Source: Meconema thalassinum
Lineage: Eukaryota > Arthropoda > Insecta > Orthoptera > Tettigoniidae
DNA length: 64,000 bases
Assembly: GCA_946902985.2 (NCBI GenBank)
Contig: OX336389.2
Location: 168,154,704 to 168,218,703 of the forward strand
Direction: 5' to 3'
This document shows, in pieces, positions 12,551 through 23,807 of the stretch. Numbering within the stretch: the first letter of the stretch is position 1; every line of letters begins with the position of its first letter. The translations under genes were made by a program, and so were the position numbers. The notes under the pieces were generated by a model that was given only the letters and a program-made list of their open reading frames with translations, ran no database searches and was not told where the DNA came from.

Positions 12551-12890
12551 CAAGATGGTCGCTATACATGGGCTCTTATGGGACTAACTCCCGGGAGCTG
12601 GCACATGGGCTAGTGGGCAAGATGGCCACCGCGCGCAACTCTCGAGGACTTCAGATGCATGGTACAGAGGCTATTGTGCAAGATGGCCGCCAGGTGCAAC
12701 TCCCTTATGCTGGAGAACTCGACGAGGCTGGCCGGATGCCCTTCACCACCTATGCTCTTTCCAATCGCCTACTTTCAGGAAACTGGGGCAGGTTTCTTTA
12801 TAGACAACTCCCTTATGATAGAGGACTTGAGGAGGCTGGCTGGATGCCCTTTACCATCTATGCTCTTCCCAATCTCCTTCCTGTATAGGC
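12551..12890 (+). repeat. Subterminal tandem repeats, left end
   Basis: Two overlapping sets of imperfect tandem repeats lie just inside the Polinton terminus. The first has a CAAGATGG core at 12,551, 12,618 and 12,679 (spacing 67 and 61 bp), the last two extended to CAAGATGGCC. The second consists of two units of about 100 bp starting CAACTCCCTTATG at 12,698 and 12,798. CAAGATGGCCGCC resembles the YY1/Pho binding consensus. Mirrored at the right end. Possibly promoter or replication-origin elements; function is inferred only. Confidence 0.65.
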
Positions 12891-13445
12891 AAATCCTCCT
12901 ACCATCATGCTAGCGGGTATGTTGGTTAACTCTACACGCGAGAGTACATACTTCAAGCCGGCCAGGACGTTAGACGGTAGAAACCGCCATTAACATCACA
13001 GGAAGGGTTTGAGCCTTGTCTTATGGAGATGTAGCCAGTACTCGACTACGCTCTGTGAGGGCTCTAACATCAAACCAGTCAAAGCTTGGGGTATGCCCTT
13101 GAAGTCAAACTCCAGTGAGTTAACTATAAATGCTATACGTAAACTCTCATCATTGACATATCAACGAGGTTTGCAAGCTCGAATGATGAATGTGTCTCAG
13201 AGGTCTGCTCTCCCTTCGTGAAGGGCACCGCGCATTTATGGTTCAGCTTAAGGAGCAAGTTCTGGATGTAGATGTCTCTCCTCTTTTCTCCGGGCTTGAG
13301 ACCGGCTCAAGGGGACACACTTCCTCCTCCCCTAGAGGCAGAGTTAACACCTGTCAACCCTATATTTACTTAATATAAGATAATTTTTTGCCATTGTATT
13401 CCATTAGCCTTAAGCACCAAAGCCATTCAGCACACACACACCTGT

Positions 13446-14385
13446 AGGCTTATGAAGAAATTAATCTCACGCTAGAGGCCATACCAGACATACATGGGCT
13501 TACGGAGAAATTAATCTCACGCCAGAGGCCATATCAGTCCTATATATACAGGGTGTCATTTATGTACTTGAGTACCCTTAAGGGGCGTGTAGGGGATGGG
13601 TATACCATCAATTTGAGATAGGAACCTGGGGTCGGAATGGCCTCCTAACCCCAGAAAACAGGTTTGTTTCAGGCCCTCCGCCCCTGTAAAGTAGGGAAGC
13701 GCGCCATGTGTTACTCTGAGGTCATGCACGCTTTCGCTGTCAACGGTCTTGGCGCGACCATCGCTCAACGCTGCGTTAGCCGAGAGCTGCATTCCTTTTG
13801 CCAATTGATAGTTCCGTCGTCTTTAACTACTACAGAAACACACGTAACTCGTTGATGCTAATAACCAAAAGGCAATTAATTTACAGAATCAACGATAGTT
13901 TAAAAAATCAGCACAGAATAAACACGCACTGTGACTATGCCCCCTCCTTCCCCTCTAAAAAATAAAGAAAAAGAAAAAAATGAAGGCATGGCAACCTAGG
14001 AGAAACGAACCCGGGACCACGCGGTACCACGCCTCGCCGCTATCCTCTCGGCTAACGCAGCGTTGAGCGGTGGTCGCGCCAAGACCGTTGACAGCGAAAG
14101 AGTGCCTGACCTCAGAGTAACACATGGCGCGCTTCCGAACTTTACAAGGGCGAAGGGCCCGAAACAAACCTGTTTTCTGGGGTGAGGAGGCCATTCCGAC
14201 CCCAGGTTCCCTATCTCAAATTGATCCTATACCCATCACCTACACGCCCCTTATGGGTACTCAAGTACATAATGACACCCTATATACACAGGATTACGGG
14301 GAAATTTATCTCACGCCAGAGGCCATATTAGTCATATATAGTCTATATATAGGCTTATGAAGAAATTAATCTCACGCCAGAGGCT
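13446..14385. repeat. ~55-60 bp tandem repeat units, left arm
   Basis: Four units sharing AGAAATTAATCTCACGCCAG and flanking GAGGCCATA are found at about 13,452, 13,505, 14,298 and 14,355, split by the MITE at 13,549-14,282. The units end in TATATA-rich linkers. They lie 3' of the polymerase gene, between it and the element terminus. The right arm has three such units. Confidence 0.75.
13549..14282. mobile_element. Hairpin MITE with ~240-bp inverted repeats
   Basis: Present only in the left arm. The left end starts CAGGGTGTCATTTATGTACT and the right end is the inverted AGGGTGTCATTATGTACT. Inverted similarity continues for roughly 240 bp (13,549-13,790 against 14,040-14,282), leaving a 250-bp loop. 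It sits in a TA-rich spot, compatible with a TA target and a Tc1/mariner-type origin, although the two end bases differ. The right inverted repeat carries a Pol III B-box-like GGGTTCGTTTC on the minus strand near 14,010. No transposase coding. Confidence 0.7.
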
Positions 14386-14537
14386 GTTTTACATACAACA
14401 AACACATGCTATAGGCTCTGCTGCTGAGACTTATGGGGGAACATTCCATACTTGTAAACTTCAAAAAAATTCAGATTTTATTCGAAAAATTGTTGATAGA
14501 TGTTCCCTATTGCTTGGATCTTTTAGTCGTAGATAAA

Positions 14538-17500
14538 TTAAACAGATTCAGCGATTGCGTAATGCCCATGTGCATGTGTAGCTATACCATCAGCGGCAAT
14601 AACTCTCTTGTCGTCATCTGGACACAAGGCGACCTTGTTTAATTGTACTGACGATATTTCTTGATGCTTCGACGAGATAACATTCATTGTATTCTCTTTA
14701 CTGTTTTTGTCATAAGGCAGTCCTTATAATCTTGAAAACTGAGACATTTCCTAACAACACCCCTGCTAATACCTCTAATCTTCTTTACTTCTACTCCATC
14801 GATGTCTAGGGCATACATCTTAGATCTGAGACAGACAAATTTTCTAATAATGTGCGCACAAGCTTCATCTTTAAATTTTCCCAAAACCTTTTTGTTCTTT
14901 GCAGAATAACATATATGCTTATTGGGGTAGTCAGACGTATCCAAATGCTCTAGGAAACAAAACTTGTCTTGGTATACAACTTCGGTCTTTACTAAATATA
15001 TGAAGGAATCCGTGTCCATGTATGCGAGTTTAATATTTTCAATCCCATAATAAGGAAGCAGTACATTGTAGTGGTGGGAATACATCAAAGTTTTTGAAAT
15101 ATCCAACACACACATACCAATATATATCTAGGCTTATCGAACACAATGCTACGTTTAGCCATATGAAAAGCAGCTAGATCAGGACCGTAAATTGTTCTGT
15201 CTATAAATGTTGGTTTAGCTATCAGCTTTTCTGCCATCTTACTGTCAGTAACAAGGCGTATGTCTAATCTATTACGAATATTTTCCATAGTTTTCACAAA
15301 CATTGCATTATTGAACAATTTATACAAATCCTTCTCGAAATCATTTTTAGCCTGTTTCCGTAGATTATTATTATTATTATTATATTCAACGTAAGACTTT
15401 AACCAAGGTAGCTGTTTAAAGCTTAACGCGCGGTGAATCTTAATTAATTTTAATCCATGATCCAGAGCTTGTTTAAGAGCCATATAATGAACTACGTAAC
15501 ACCTTCGATTTCCAAGATGAGGGATTAGTTTCTTTAAAGACGTTTCCTTTGGCTGTTTACACTCTGGTAGAAATGGTAAATCATTGTGTTGATCATGAAG
15601 TTCAGAAGGATAATCAACGTCTACTTCTAAGATGTAACCGAGAGAATCATCTTCCTTTAGTGTATACAGATCAATGGTGTCTGGAGAGACCCACTTAAAT
15701 CCTCCGTAACGGAGGTGATGACACATAGCCCAGCCTTATTGGTTGTTCGAATCATCGTAGGTAATAAATTGAGACGGCTTTTCTGAATCAAAATTCTCCA
15801 TGTATTTATTATTAGCTTCAGCATATCGATGAGACACGTGGCATAATCCTCCACGTATTCCTGATCCTATCATTAGAATCTGATTGTAATCCAGTAGTAA
15901 CTCGAGCTGAGTACCTGTATATAAGAGCATGGCATGCCACGTTAGACCTGGAGAAGTAAAATAGTGTGCTGGATCGACTTTATGAGTTCAAGTGTTTTAT
16001 CTCTGAATGTTACAAACATGTCTGCGAGAAGGAGTACATCAGATGTTAGGTAAAGGTCGCTGTATTCACCCAAACTTTTAATTTGGAACTGTTTCCACAC
16101 ATGTAATGCATGTTCATAGTCCTCTACACTGATGTCTTCCTGATTTAATCTGTTAAAGAACTTCTCCTTAGGTGGTAAGCTTTCTTTGCTTAATTTTTCC
16201 CAAGAGTCCACTTAATCATAAGGAAATACACATTTCCGGGTCATTAGTGCTGAATTTTCCACCCCAAAGTACTTACTTGTCTCAGGATATGATTATAGGT
16301 TGCCCACTAATATTGATAAACTGCTTGGCATGAAGCGAAACGTATCCAGAAATCTAAGCTTCACATTACCAACATGTTTGTTAAAGGAGAGGTAGTTTTC
16401 TTCTGAGTTGAGAATGACTTCTACTCTCTCCGCAGTACACCCCAACTGTTTCACAATGAAATGAGAATCAAAGCCGCTAAGGTTATGTAAGAATACAGGG
16501 ATAGGGTTTAGTGTTTTGCATCTCAAATTACAGGTATTATGAGCGCTTCCACGGTATACACCTGTAAGATGGCAATGATCTCGAACCTTCCAGTCATTCT
16601 CAGAGAACTCCTTATGATACAAATAGCAGGTTACAGATGACTGAAACTCTGCTTCTTGATCATCAGTTAAAGCCTTCGGAACATTTAAGCTGTAGAGGCG
16701 ATTAATTACGCTAACTATGGATATGAAATGTTCCATAAACTTCTCTGCAGCGTCAGGACCACGATAAATATAAGGTTCCCTTGGAAGGTTAGTCTCTAAG
16801 TGAGCTACAGCTGCTGAAGGTTTTACATATACACCAAAGCTTATAGGTACATGGCTCTGGTATGTGGCTGTGTAGCTTATCTCTGGATTAGGTAGACATG
16901 TTTGATGAGGTATGAGTATACTCTCAAAGTCAGCATAGATTACGTAAGACATTCTAAGCATTTTCTCTACATTGATAAATTGTAGAATGGGCTTTTTAGT
17001 AGGCATTTTAACCCTTGCAATGTCATGCAGGAAACACAGTTTTCTATGCTCTTCTAATTTACCTAGGCCACTTTTTCCATACTGGTTATCAAAATGTGTA
17101 AATCAACGTTTACAAGTATATATCGTATGTTGATGATGAGTTAGTTGATATCCCATCAATTTATCAAAATCTTTGATAAATATGTAGTGATGTCGACCAG
17201 TAACATCACTAATTAGGAGTAAATCGCGATGATCTACTAGTTCTGTGTCAACAACCTTGAGAGTAAACGGGTGACAATCATCATCAAGCCCAAACACATT
17301 CACTGACATATCATTAAATTTCTCAAATTTTGAGATATCAGCCAGCGATGTAGGGAATGTCACACATGAAAAATTATATTTTGTTTCTAAATCCTTATAT
17401 TTGCTAACGCGTTGAGCTTTTGTTTTAATGAACTTCGCTAAGAGAGCGTACATACACCACCTCTCTTCTTTAAAGTTTTGAGGGTTGATGCAGGCTTTTT

Positions 17501-18188
17501 TCGCTTCCGAAACAGGGGGTAGAGGAATGTTTGTACTGCCACGCAAGGGATTATACTTATTTATCCTTAAACGGACCCCATCAACAGCTAGCAAAGCCCA
17601 GTTACTACCCTTCAGCTGAGATTCCTCCATTTCCCTGGCTAATTTTTTAAAGTGTGTTTCTAAGAGCATAGTTAAGTCTGTTTCAAGAAATACTGCCTGA
17701 TTACGAGTTTTGAAGGAGCGGTCTGCAATATCACCACTAGTTAAATGAATAAATCTACACTCGGCCAACATATTAACCTTTAAAGACTTGTGTACACATA
17801 GTTCCCTTTGTATAGCATGAATGATTCGCTCTTTTGACTCTTTCAAATAAGAGTTTAAATCCCCGCACGATTCACATCTAATAAAATATGACTTTAATCG
17901 ACCCTTGAAAGAGGATTCATACTCACAAAGGTCTTTATTATCAGGAACCATGGCGAGCAATTCATGCTTCGTTGGTTCAGTATTAACCTTCTTGGCAGGT
18001 GACGCTACACTACAAACCTCTTCATGACGACGCCCGTTAAAGGCATTGCTGAATCCGGCCCCACATGTGTTGCACTGATGGAATAGCCCACAAGACACTT
18101 CATGACGCTTCCTATGATAGTCACGGAGGAAAGTTTTTCCACACTCCTTACAAGCATAGCTCTGAATAGTTTCCTCCATGTTAGACAT
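14538..18188 (-). pseudogene. polB: Protein-primed DNA polymerase B, left copy (decayed)
   Basis: A Polinton-type family-B DNA polymerase that would copy the element from a terminal protein. From the ATG at 18,188 it shows two N-terminal Cys2-His/Cys fingers (YACKECGKTF and HQCNTCGAGF). Further on come exonuclease motif I (YADFES, about 16,930), an Asp/His/Cys cluster (DHCHLTGVYRG), exonuclease II (LSGFDSHF), exonuclease III (YSDLYLTSDVLLLADMF), the polymerase A region (TYDDSNNQ), B region (NNAMFVKTMEN, where the right arm has the usual NNAMYGKTME) and C (YMDTDSF, about 15,014). The frame closes at TAA 14,538. Nonsense codons occur at 17,103, 16,293, about 16,212 and 15,736, with frameshifts near 15,985, 15,110 and 14,690. 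The stop at 17,103 replaces a Cys of a third finger retained in the right copy. Transcribed towards the left terminus. Non-functional. Confidence 0.88.
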
Positions 18189-18480
18189 TGTCCTCTGATA
18201 ACAGCTGCTTCTTCTTTAATAACAGATCTACGTGAGGAAGAGAGAAAGAGACATTTTGAACCTAAATTAGGTACATCTAGGAAGTGGTATATAATTTAAG
18301 ACCGCGGTTGTCTTAATTCGTGTATCAATTACAAATACAGACACTACAATAACACAGGTTATGAGGCAAAAAATCCTTACATCTCTAAGATATTAAATGA
18401 TGACCACACTTTTGGAGTTCGGAAAAGTCTACCTCCCGCCTTTCCCCAATAATTACAGCTACCATAGACAAATCCCACAT

Positions 18481-18810
18481 GAAAAAATCCACTGCCTGCT
18501 TCCAGTCTCCGACCGGGTCAGGAATGGAATGAATGAAGCCCCTATCTAGCGGCGAGGATATGAACTGTGCCGGCTGCCGAGACCTGACGCACTACTCTAG
18601 AGCAATGATTAAATGAATGACAGATGAAATGAAATGATAGTGGAGAGTGTTGCTGGAATGAAATTTTGACAGGGAAAACCGGAGTACCCGGAGAAAAACC
18701 TGTCTGCCTCCGTTTTGTCCAGCACAGATCTCACATGGAGTGACTGGGATTTGAACCACGGATCCAGCGGTGAGAGGCCGGCGTGCTGCCGGCTAAGCCG
18801 CGGAGGCCGC
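18481..18810 (-). mobile_element. tRNA-derived SINE in the left arm
   Basis: Flanked by the 13-bp duplication ACAAATCCCACAT (18,468-18,480 and 18,811-18,823); the right arm has the empty site with a single copy. On the minus strand the head is tRNA-like, with A-box-like GGCTTAGCCGGCAG and B-box GTGGTTCAAATCC. The body (including CTCCGGGTACTCCGGTTTTCC in plus-complement) lacks coding. A classic target-primed insertion made after the two arms were formed. Confidence 0.85.
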
Positions 18811-19799
18811 ACAAATCCCACATACACACCCAAAATACGCATGAGAGCAGATGACCTCGAAGTTCAGTCCTTTAAACTTAAACTATCTTACTCCTCACAT
18901 TGCCTAGTATGCCTCATTATAGCGCTGCCAATTTTTTTTCTACTCACGTAACATACATTGGTGCTTCTTGAGGATCCAACCAACTTCTGGGCTGAAGACC
19001 CAACAGACGCCCAGATGGTAAGATAAAAAAATATGCCACCTCAAATAAACCATATACCGATTTTGCAGTGGGTTCCTCCTTTATATATAGCCATGAGGGG
19101 AGTTCGGTCCCTATCTCAGTCATCCTGGAAGTGGTTTTTCTGTGTTTTCCAACTTATACTCCAGGCAAACTCCGGTCTTAAGGCTACAACCACCTCCTCC
19201 AATCCCAACCCCAATTACTAATACAGACACCATAATGAAAAACAGGTTATTACACACACACAAATCCACATACACCCAAGTTCACGGGGTAACATACCAC
19301 GATGTCGCAAAGCCCCTCAATTAATCAACAACGATAACACTAACCTCATCCTCCCTAGTCATAAACAGCATAGCAGAATTCTAAAAGGAATATTGGAATT
19401 ATGCATCAGTATCCCCCCTATCATTGTATGTTCTCCTGATACATGCACACTTTCACTGTGATAAATAAACCCATTGAAATATATATAGGACCAGCTTGTG
19501 GTGTAATGATCAGCCCCGGGTTCGATTCCTGGTTCTACCAAGAAATTATATTCTGACTGAGGGCTGAAACAGAAGAGGGGACCACGCAGCCTCGTGAGGG
19601 TAACTGGGTAGCGCATGAGTTCGATTCCCTCATCAGACATCCTTGAAGCGCAGTCTTAGCCCTCAATTTCAAATTACATATACTGATAATATCATCACAA
19701 TGATACAGGTTATTAGACAGATTTCACACACACACTGGCTGCGTGAGTACGCCGTCGCAAAGACTGTAATAAATCAACACATCAACAACAAATCAAAAC

Positions 19800-20035
19800 G
19801 TGAATGAAAATGAATGAAACTGGGCCAGAATGTGGAAGGAAGCGGCTGTGGCCTATTAGAAGATACCGTCCCAGCATTTGCGTGGAATTGAAAATGGAGG
19901 GAACCACAGAAGAAAACCATTTCAAGGACGTTGATGGGGGGGGGGGGGGGGGGGGGCTCGAACCCAACGTCTACCAAGTTGGTAGGTAGTTTGACCCCAT
20001 GATCAGGCGCTGCACATTATCGAGCATAGCTACCG
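19800..20035 (-). mobile_element. tRNA-derived SINE shared by both arms (left copy)
   Basis: Minus-strand SINE with B-box GGGTTCGAGCC next to a homopolymer (21 G on the plus strand, 19,936-19,956). The body includes GGCCACAGCCGCTTCCTTCC and CAGTTTCATTCATTTTCATT in its own orientation. The same SINE sits at the mirror position in the right arm, so it inserted before the arm duplication. Related bodies occur at 54,793-55,139 and 57,560-57,876. A further tRNA-like stretch (CCGGGTTCGATTCCTGG) lies at about 19,516 and is also mirrored. Confidence 0.75.
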
Positions 20036-20270
20036 CTGTCGGTAATAATTATAATAATAATACTAATAATAATGTCATTTCGTGGTTTACTGCTTAGAAT
20101 CCAACATTATATTAGTCAAGTATTCTTGACAGTCATGCTATAATCGCGTTTGGTTTTGCCTGATTTTGCTTTTAGAAAAACTGGCATGAGTGAAGGAACA
20201 AGGTGAGGTAAAATTAGGAGTTGATTATAATTTAATCTTGTTAGTTGTTTCCAAACTGGAGGTCAGGTAC

Positions 20271-23200
20271 TGTACCATTATTCCTAAAGGTGTTAAGTAC
20301 AGATATGGATACAGTATTTTGGAACGCCCTGTAACTTTCAAGCTAGCCACTGAAGTCTATCATAACGGCTGTTCTACAGCAAGCAAAAGTTCTGCTATCA
20401 AGAATGGATCGGTAGAGCTCGTATTTCCGATGAGAAGCCCGAAGGTCATCGATAATAATCATATTGACATTGTCTAACATTATATCGATCGATTCACCTG
20501 AGAATGATTAATACGAATTAAAGTATATTTAGCGCTATATGTAAGCAGTTATTTATGTCTGTATGCATATTTCCATGGCAGAAAGCTATTAAAAAGCAAG
20601 TATGAAAAACAGAACAAAATCTGTTAAGTTACTAGTGATTATACTACGACTGCGATGCATATCGACTCGTGGCGTTAGAGGAGTGGGGGTAGTGGATGTC
20701 TTCCTCAGGCGACCACGTGTGGAGAGCAGGGACTCGTGAAACTGACAGCGTGCAGTGATAACCTTGGCAAATAGTGAAAGTGAAATCGCAAGTTAACTGG
20801 ATTTTCAAAACGTGTGAGCGTGCCGAAGTGTATAAGCTAGTTCGTTCAGCATTCTACGTGGAGTAGTGACTTGCATAATGGGAATCAGACATGGTTTAAA
20901 ACATGTAATATGTTTATCTTTGCGACCGTGTTTCCACCGCCACTAACGGACTATGCGGAAGAATACATTGATAATCCCGGCCGCCAGTTCGTGTACATTA
21001 TGTCGAAACACTGTGCTTGTAAACTTTATGGAAATGCAGCCTAGAGTTGATCCAAACTTTTCACAGTGGCAATACTTCTTTAAAAAAGCACATTCTTTAG
21101 CAAGGTGTCAGAGGGAAGGAATACAATGAAGCCTATATCCATTACGATGATAGGCTAGATTACAATAGGAATACTGCATTAGCAGAGCGATAGCGGGAGC
21201 AGTTTGCAGCAACGTTCATTTACTATGAAGTGTACAAGCGAGTTTCGTAATGCAATGGATAGCGCGGACTCATGTGAACTTGGTCACATTTGCATCTTCA
21301 TAGTGGAACTATTTAGCGATTGTTCGAATTCACTATCGCTTCATGACGAGTTGATGAGCTGTTTGCGGTTCAGCCATCGGTATTTTAATGCGTGTGGAAT
21401 GATATCGCCAGGATATATTGGAACATTTCGACCGGTCTGGAGTTGTTCGAGCCTAGGAGGACTATGGTTCGTTCTCTGGGGACCCAGTTGGAGTTCGGCA
21501 TGTCTTGTGTTGGTCTGGAGCCTAGTATGGCCAACGATATCCTTTTTTTTCCACATCCAGATTCGCCAAAGGTGCAGATCACTTCAACTTGTTACTGTAG
21601 TGTAGCGAGGCATTTGAACAACCACAAATGGCCATATTTAGATTTTTGTAGATTAAATGGTTGAGTAGAGAGCGCAGGTTCGATGCCTATTTCAAAGCTG
21701 ACCTTCTATGATGCCAGGATTTTGACTCATAAAAATGAGTGCATCCTTTTTGTATTTTGATTGATAAATTTATAACTTCAATAGTATTTTTACAGTATTT
21801 AAACTGATATGCTCATCCTTATTGTCGAGAAGTCCCTGTGGGAGGAAGATCTCCAGATTTTTGTGTAAGAATATTTTAGTAACGCAATTTTTTAGTGGCG
21901 TTGAGAACTCTGACTGAGTTTTACATTATCTAGAGCATATGTTCTTTAAGCACTTTCGCTTGGATTATCTTATTCTCTGAGGAGAATTTTTATTTCCTAA
22001 TTATTATAACGATATTAGGAAGTTTTCGGATCCAGTTATTCTGAATGTTACTTCGAGTCTTTAGACTATTTTTCTTCAGTTTATTAACAGATTTAACTTT
22101 TATTTTCTGAGCGTGATTTTCGAAGTGGATTGTTCTAATGGGTCATTAGTCGCTTAGCCTCGGTAGTTAACCTAGATTCATGCTGTAGGTTTAATCCACC
22201 GACATTTTCGCGTTCGGGAAATTCAGGGAAGATCTTATTTTGAGATTGGATTTATTTTTTATTATCGTTTTTACAACCTCAGTTTTGAGTGGTTGTGAGT
22301 GTTATACTTTTCTTCTCTTATGAAGTTAACACTGGATTAAATTGATATCATTACCTCTGGTGCAATAGTTTTTCTCTATTAAGAGGGTATTTGAACGACA
22401 TCCATATTTGCGAGGATAATCCCAGGGATGACTTACTATAAGTCATACGTTTAAGAACTATGAATATTGTAACACATCAATGTAAGGCAAGTTTTCTAAA
22501 AATAGGTGGAGTATTTCTGGAATCCACTAGGCTTTATTAATAACCTGTTACAGAATCAAATTATTTTTCTGAGCACGTGTTCAGGCTTTTATTATAAAGA
22601 GCTGATTTTCATATTGTGGATTTAAAACAATAAGGCTCCAATTATAGGTGCATGTTAGAATTTAAGAGGCATGTATTAGGAATAATGCTCTTGTGTTTAA
22701 GTATTTTGATACAGTGCTTTGCGAAGCAAATTTTCTTGTTGAAGATTGAGCAACGTGTGCCAATGAAGAATAGATTGAATGAGGTTTCAACCCAGAGGGG
22801 CGTTGTATTTAACCTAGTATGATTAATATTTTGTCATAGGTGACTTTATCGCTGTTATTATCTTGAAGTAATGCCTGTGTGAAGATTAGTATTTTTCTGA
22901 GCATTATTATTAAAACTCTTGAGTGGATATCCAGTTCAATATTTTCAGTAAAATTATAACGACTATGCCATAGCATGTATATTTAACAAGGATCACCGAT
23001 AACTATTTAATGATGAATCTATGATTAATTTTTGCTTAACTGAACTTTTCGGCAGAAATACTCTGAAATGAGAAATGAAACAATTAAACAAATTTAATCA
23101 GAAGTGAATGTCGTGACATTAAGTCAGTGGCAGGAGAATAATCGAAATTATTCTAGAATCTTGTATACATTTGTATATTCTGTAAATATGCCATATTAAT

Positions 23201-23807
23201 TTCATCGTTAAATAACAAGACCATATAATGCTAATAAAAATGTCGTGTAAGATTATTGGTTATAATCAGGGTATTTTTGTTTAAGATGTTCATTAAGTTA
23301 ATGAACCGAAGTGAATCCAATTTATTCAATACATATAATTAGTTGATATAATGGGTAATAAATTTTGGAAGCCTTTCCCATATTCCATAGTTGAAAGGCA
23401 ATCCAGTATAATTAATGATATTTTTGATTGGTCGTGGTATCGACAAAATTTATATTTCTTGTCATGTTTATTCTTGCAATAAACTAATTTATTATTTGGT
23501 TTTAATTATTGCGTGATGCTTTATAGAGGTGATGGAAGGGTGTATTAAGGGGGCCATCGCTAGGTATTTTAGGGTTTACCACACCTTTGAGATTCTTTCT
23601 TCCTTTTGAAGAATTCTTGTGTTTTGAGCTAGTTTATTTCTCTGAGCCTTGGTCAGTCTTAATACATCCTGTTAGGTATTCGAGTGGCCCTATTATCCCT
23701 TTGTCTGTTGGTAGAACTCGTTTTTTTTTCTAGCCGGGGATTTTCAGGTTCTACGATCCAGCTGTCATCGAGGGATTCAACAGGTATTGGTAGGTAATAC
23801 GGGTACA
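20271..23807 (+). mobile_element. 3.5 kb insertion, putative solo LTR
   Basis: The right arm holds the empty site, which defines the boundaries exactly. The insert begins TGTACC and ends GGTACA with GTAC on both sides (20,267-20,270 and 23,808-23,811). TG...CA ends with a 4-bp duplication, no open frame of note, and length close to the 3.1 kb LTRs of the gypsy element at 43,289 favour a solo LTR left by LTR-LTR recombination. The first kilobase is less AT-rich and the rest strongly AT-rich, as in that gypsy LTR. Alternative: a TA-flanked element with imperfect inverted ends CTGTACC. Confidence 0.6.

Noticed and set aside
12568..12913. Frames of about 85-106 codons near both Polinton ends
   Set aside because: They read through tandem repeats; the same frames appear at the other end only because the arms are copies.
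13446..14385. CRISPR-like regular repeats
   Set aside because: Units are few, imperfect and in a eukaryotic transposon; spacer structure is absent.
19774..19989. Pro- or Gly-rich frames on both strands
   Set aside because: Generated by the G21 homopolymer inside a SINE.
21204..21664. Three overlapping frames up to 133 codons inside the 3.5 kb insert
   Set aside because: Mutually overlapping on both strands, no domain; consistent with the GC-richer start of an LTR.
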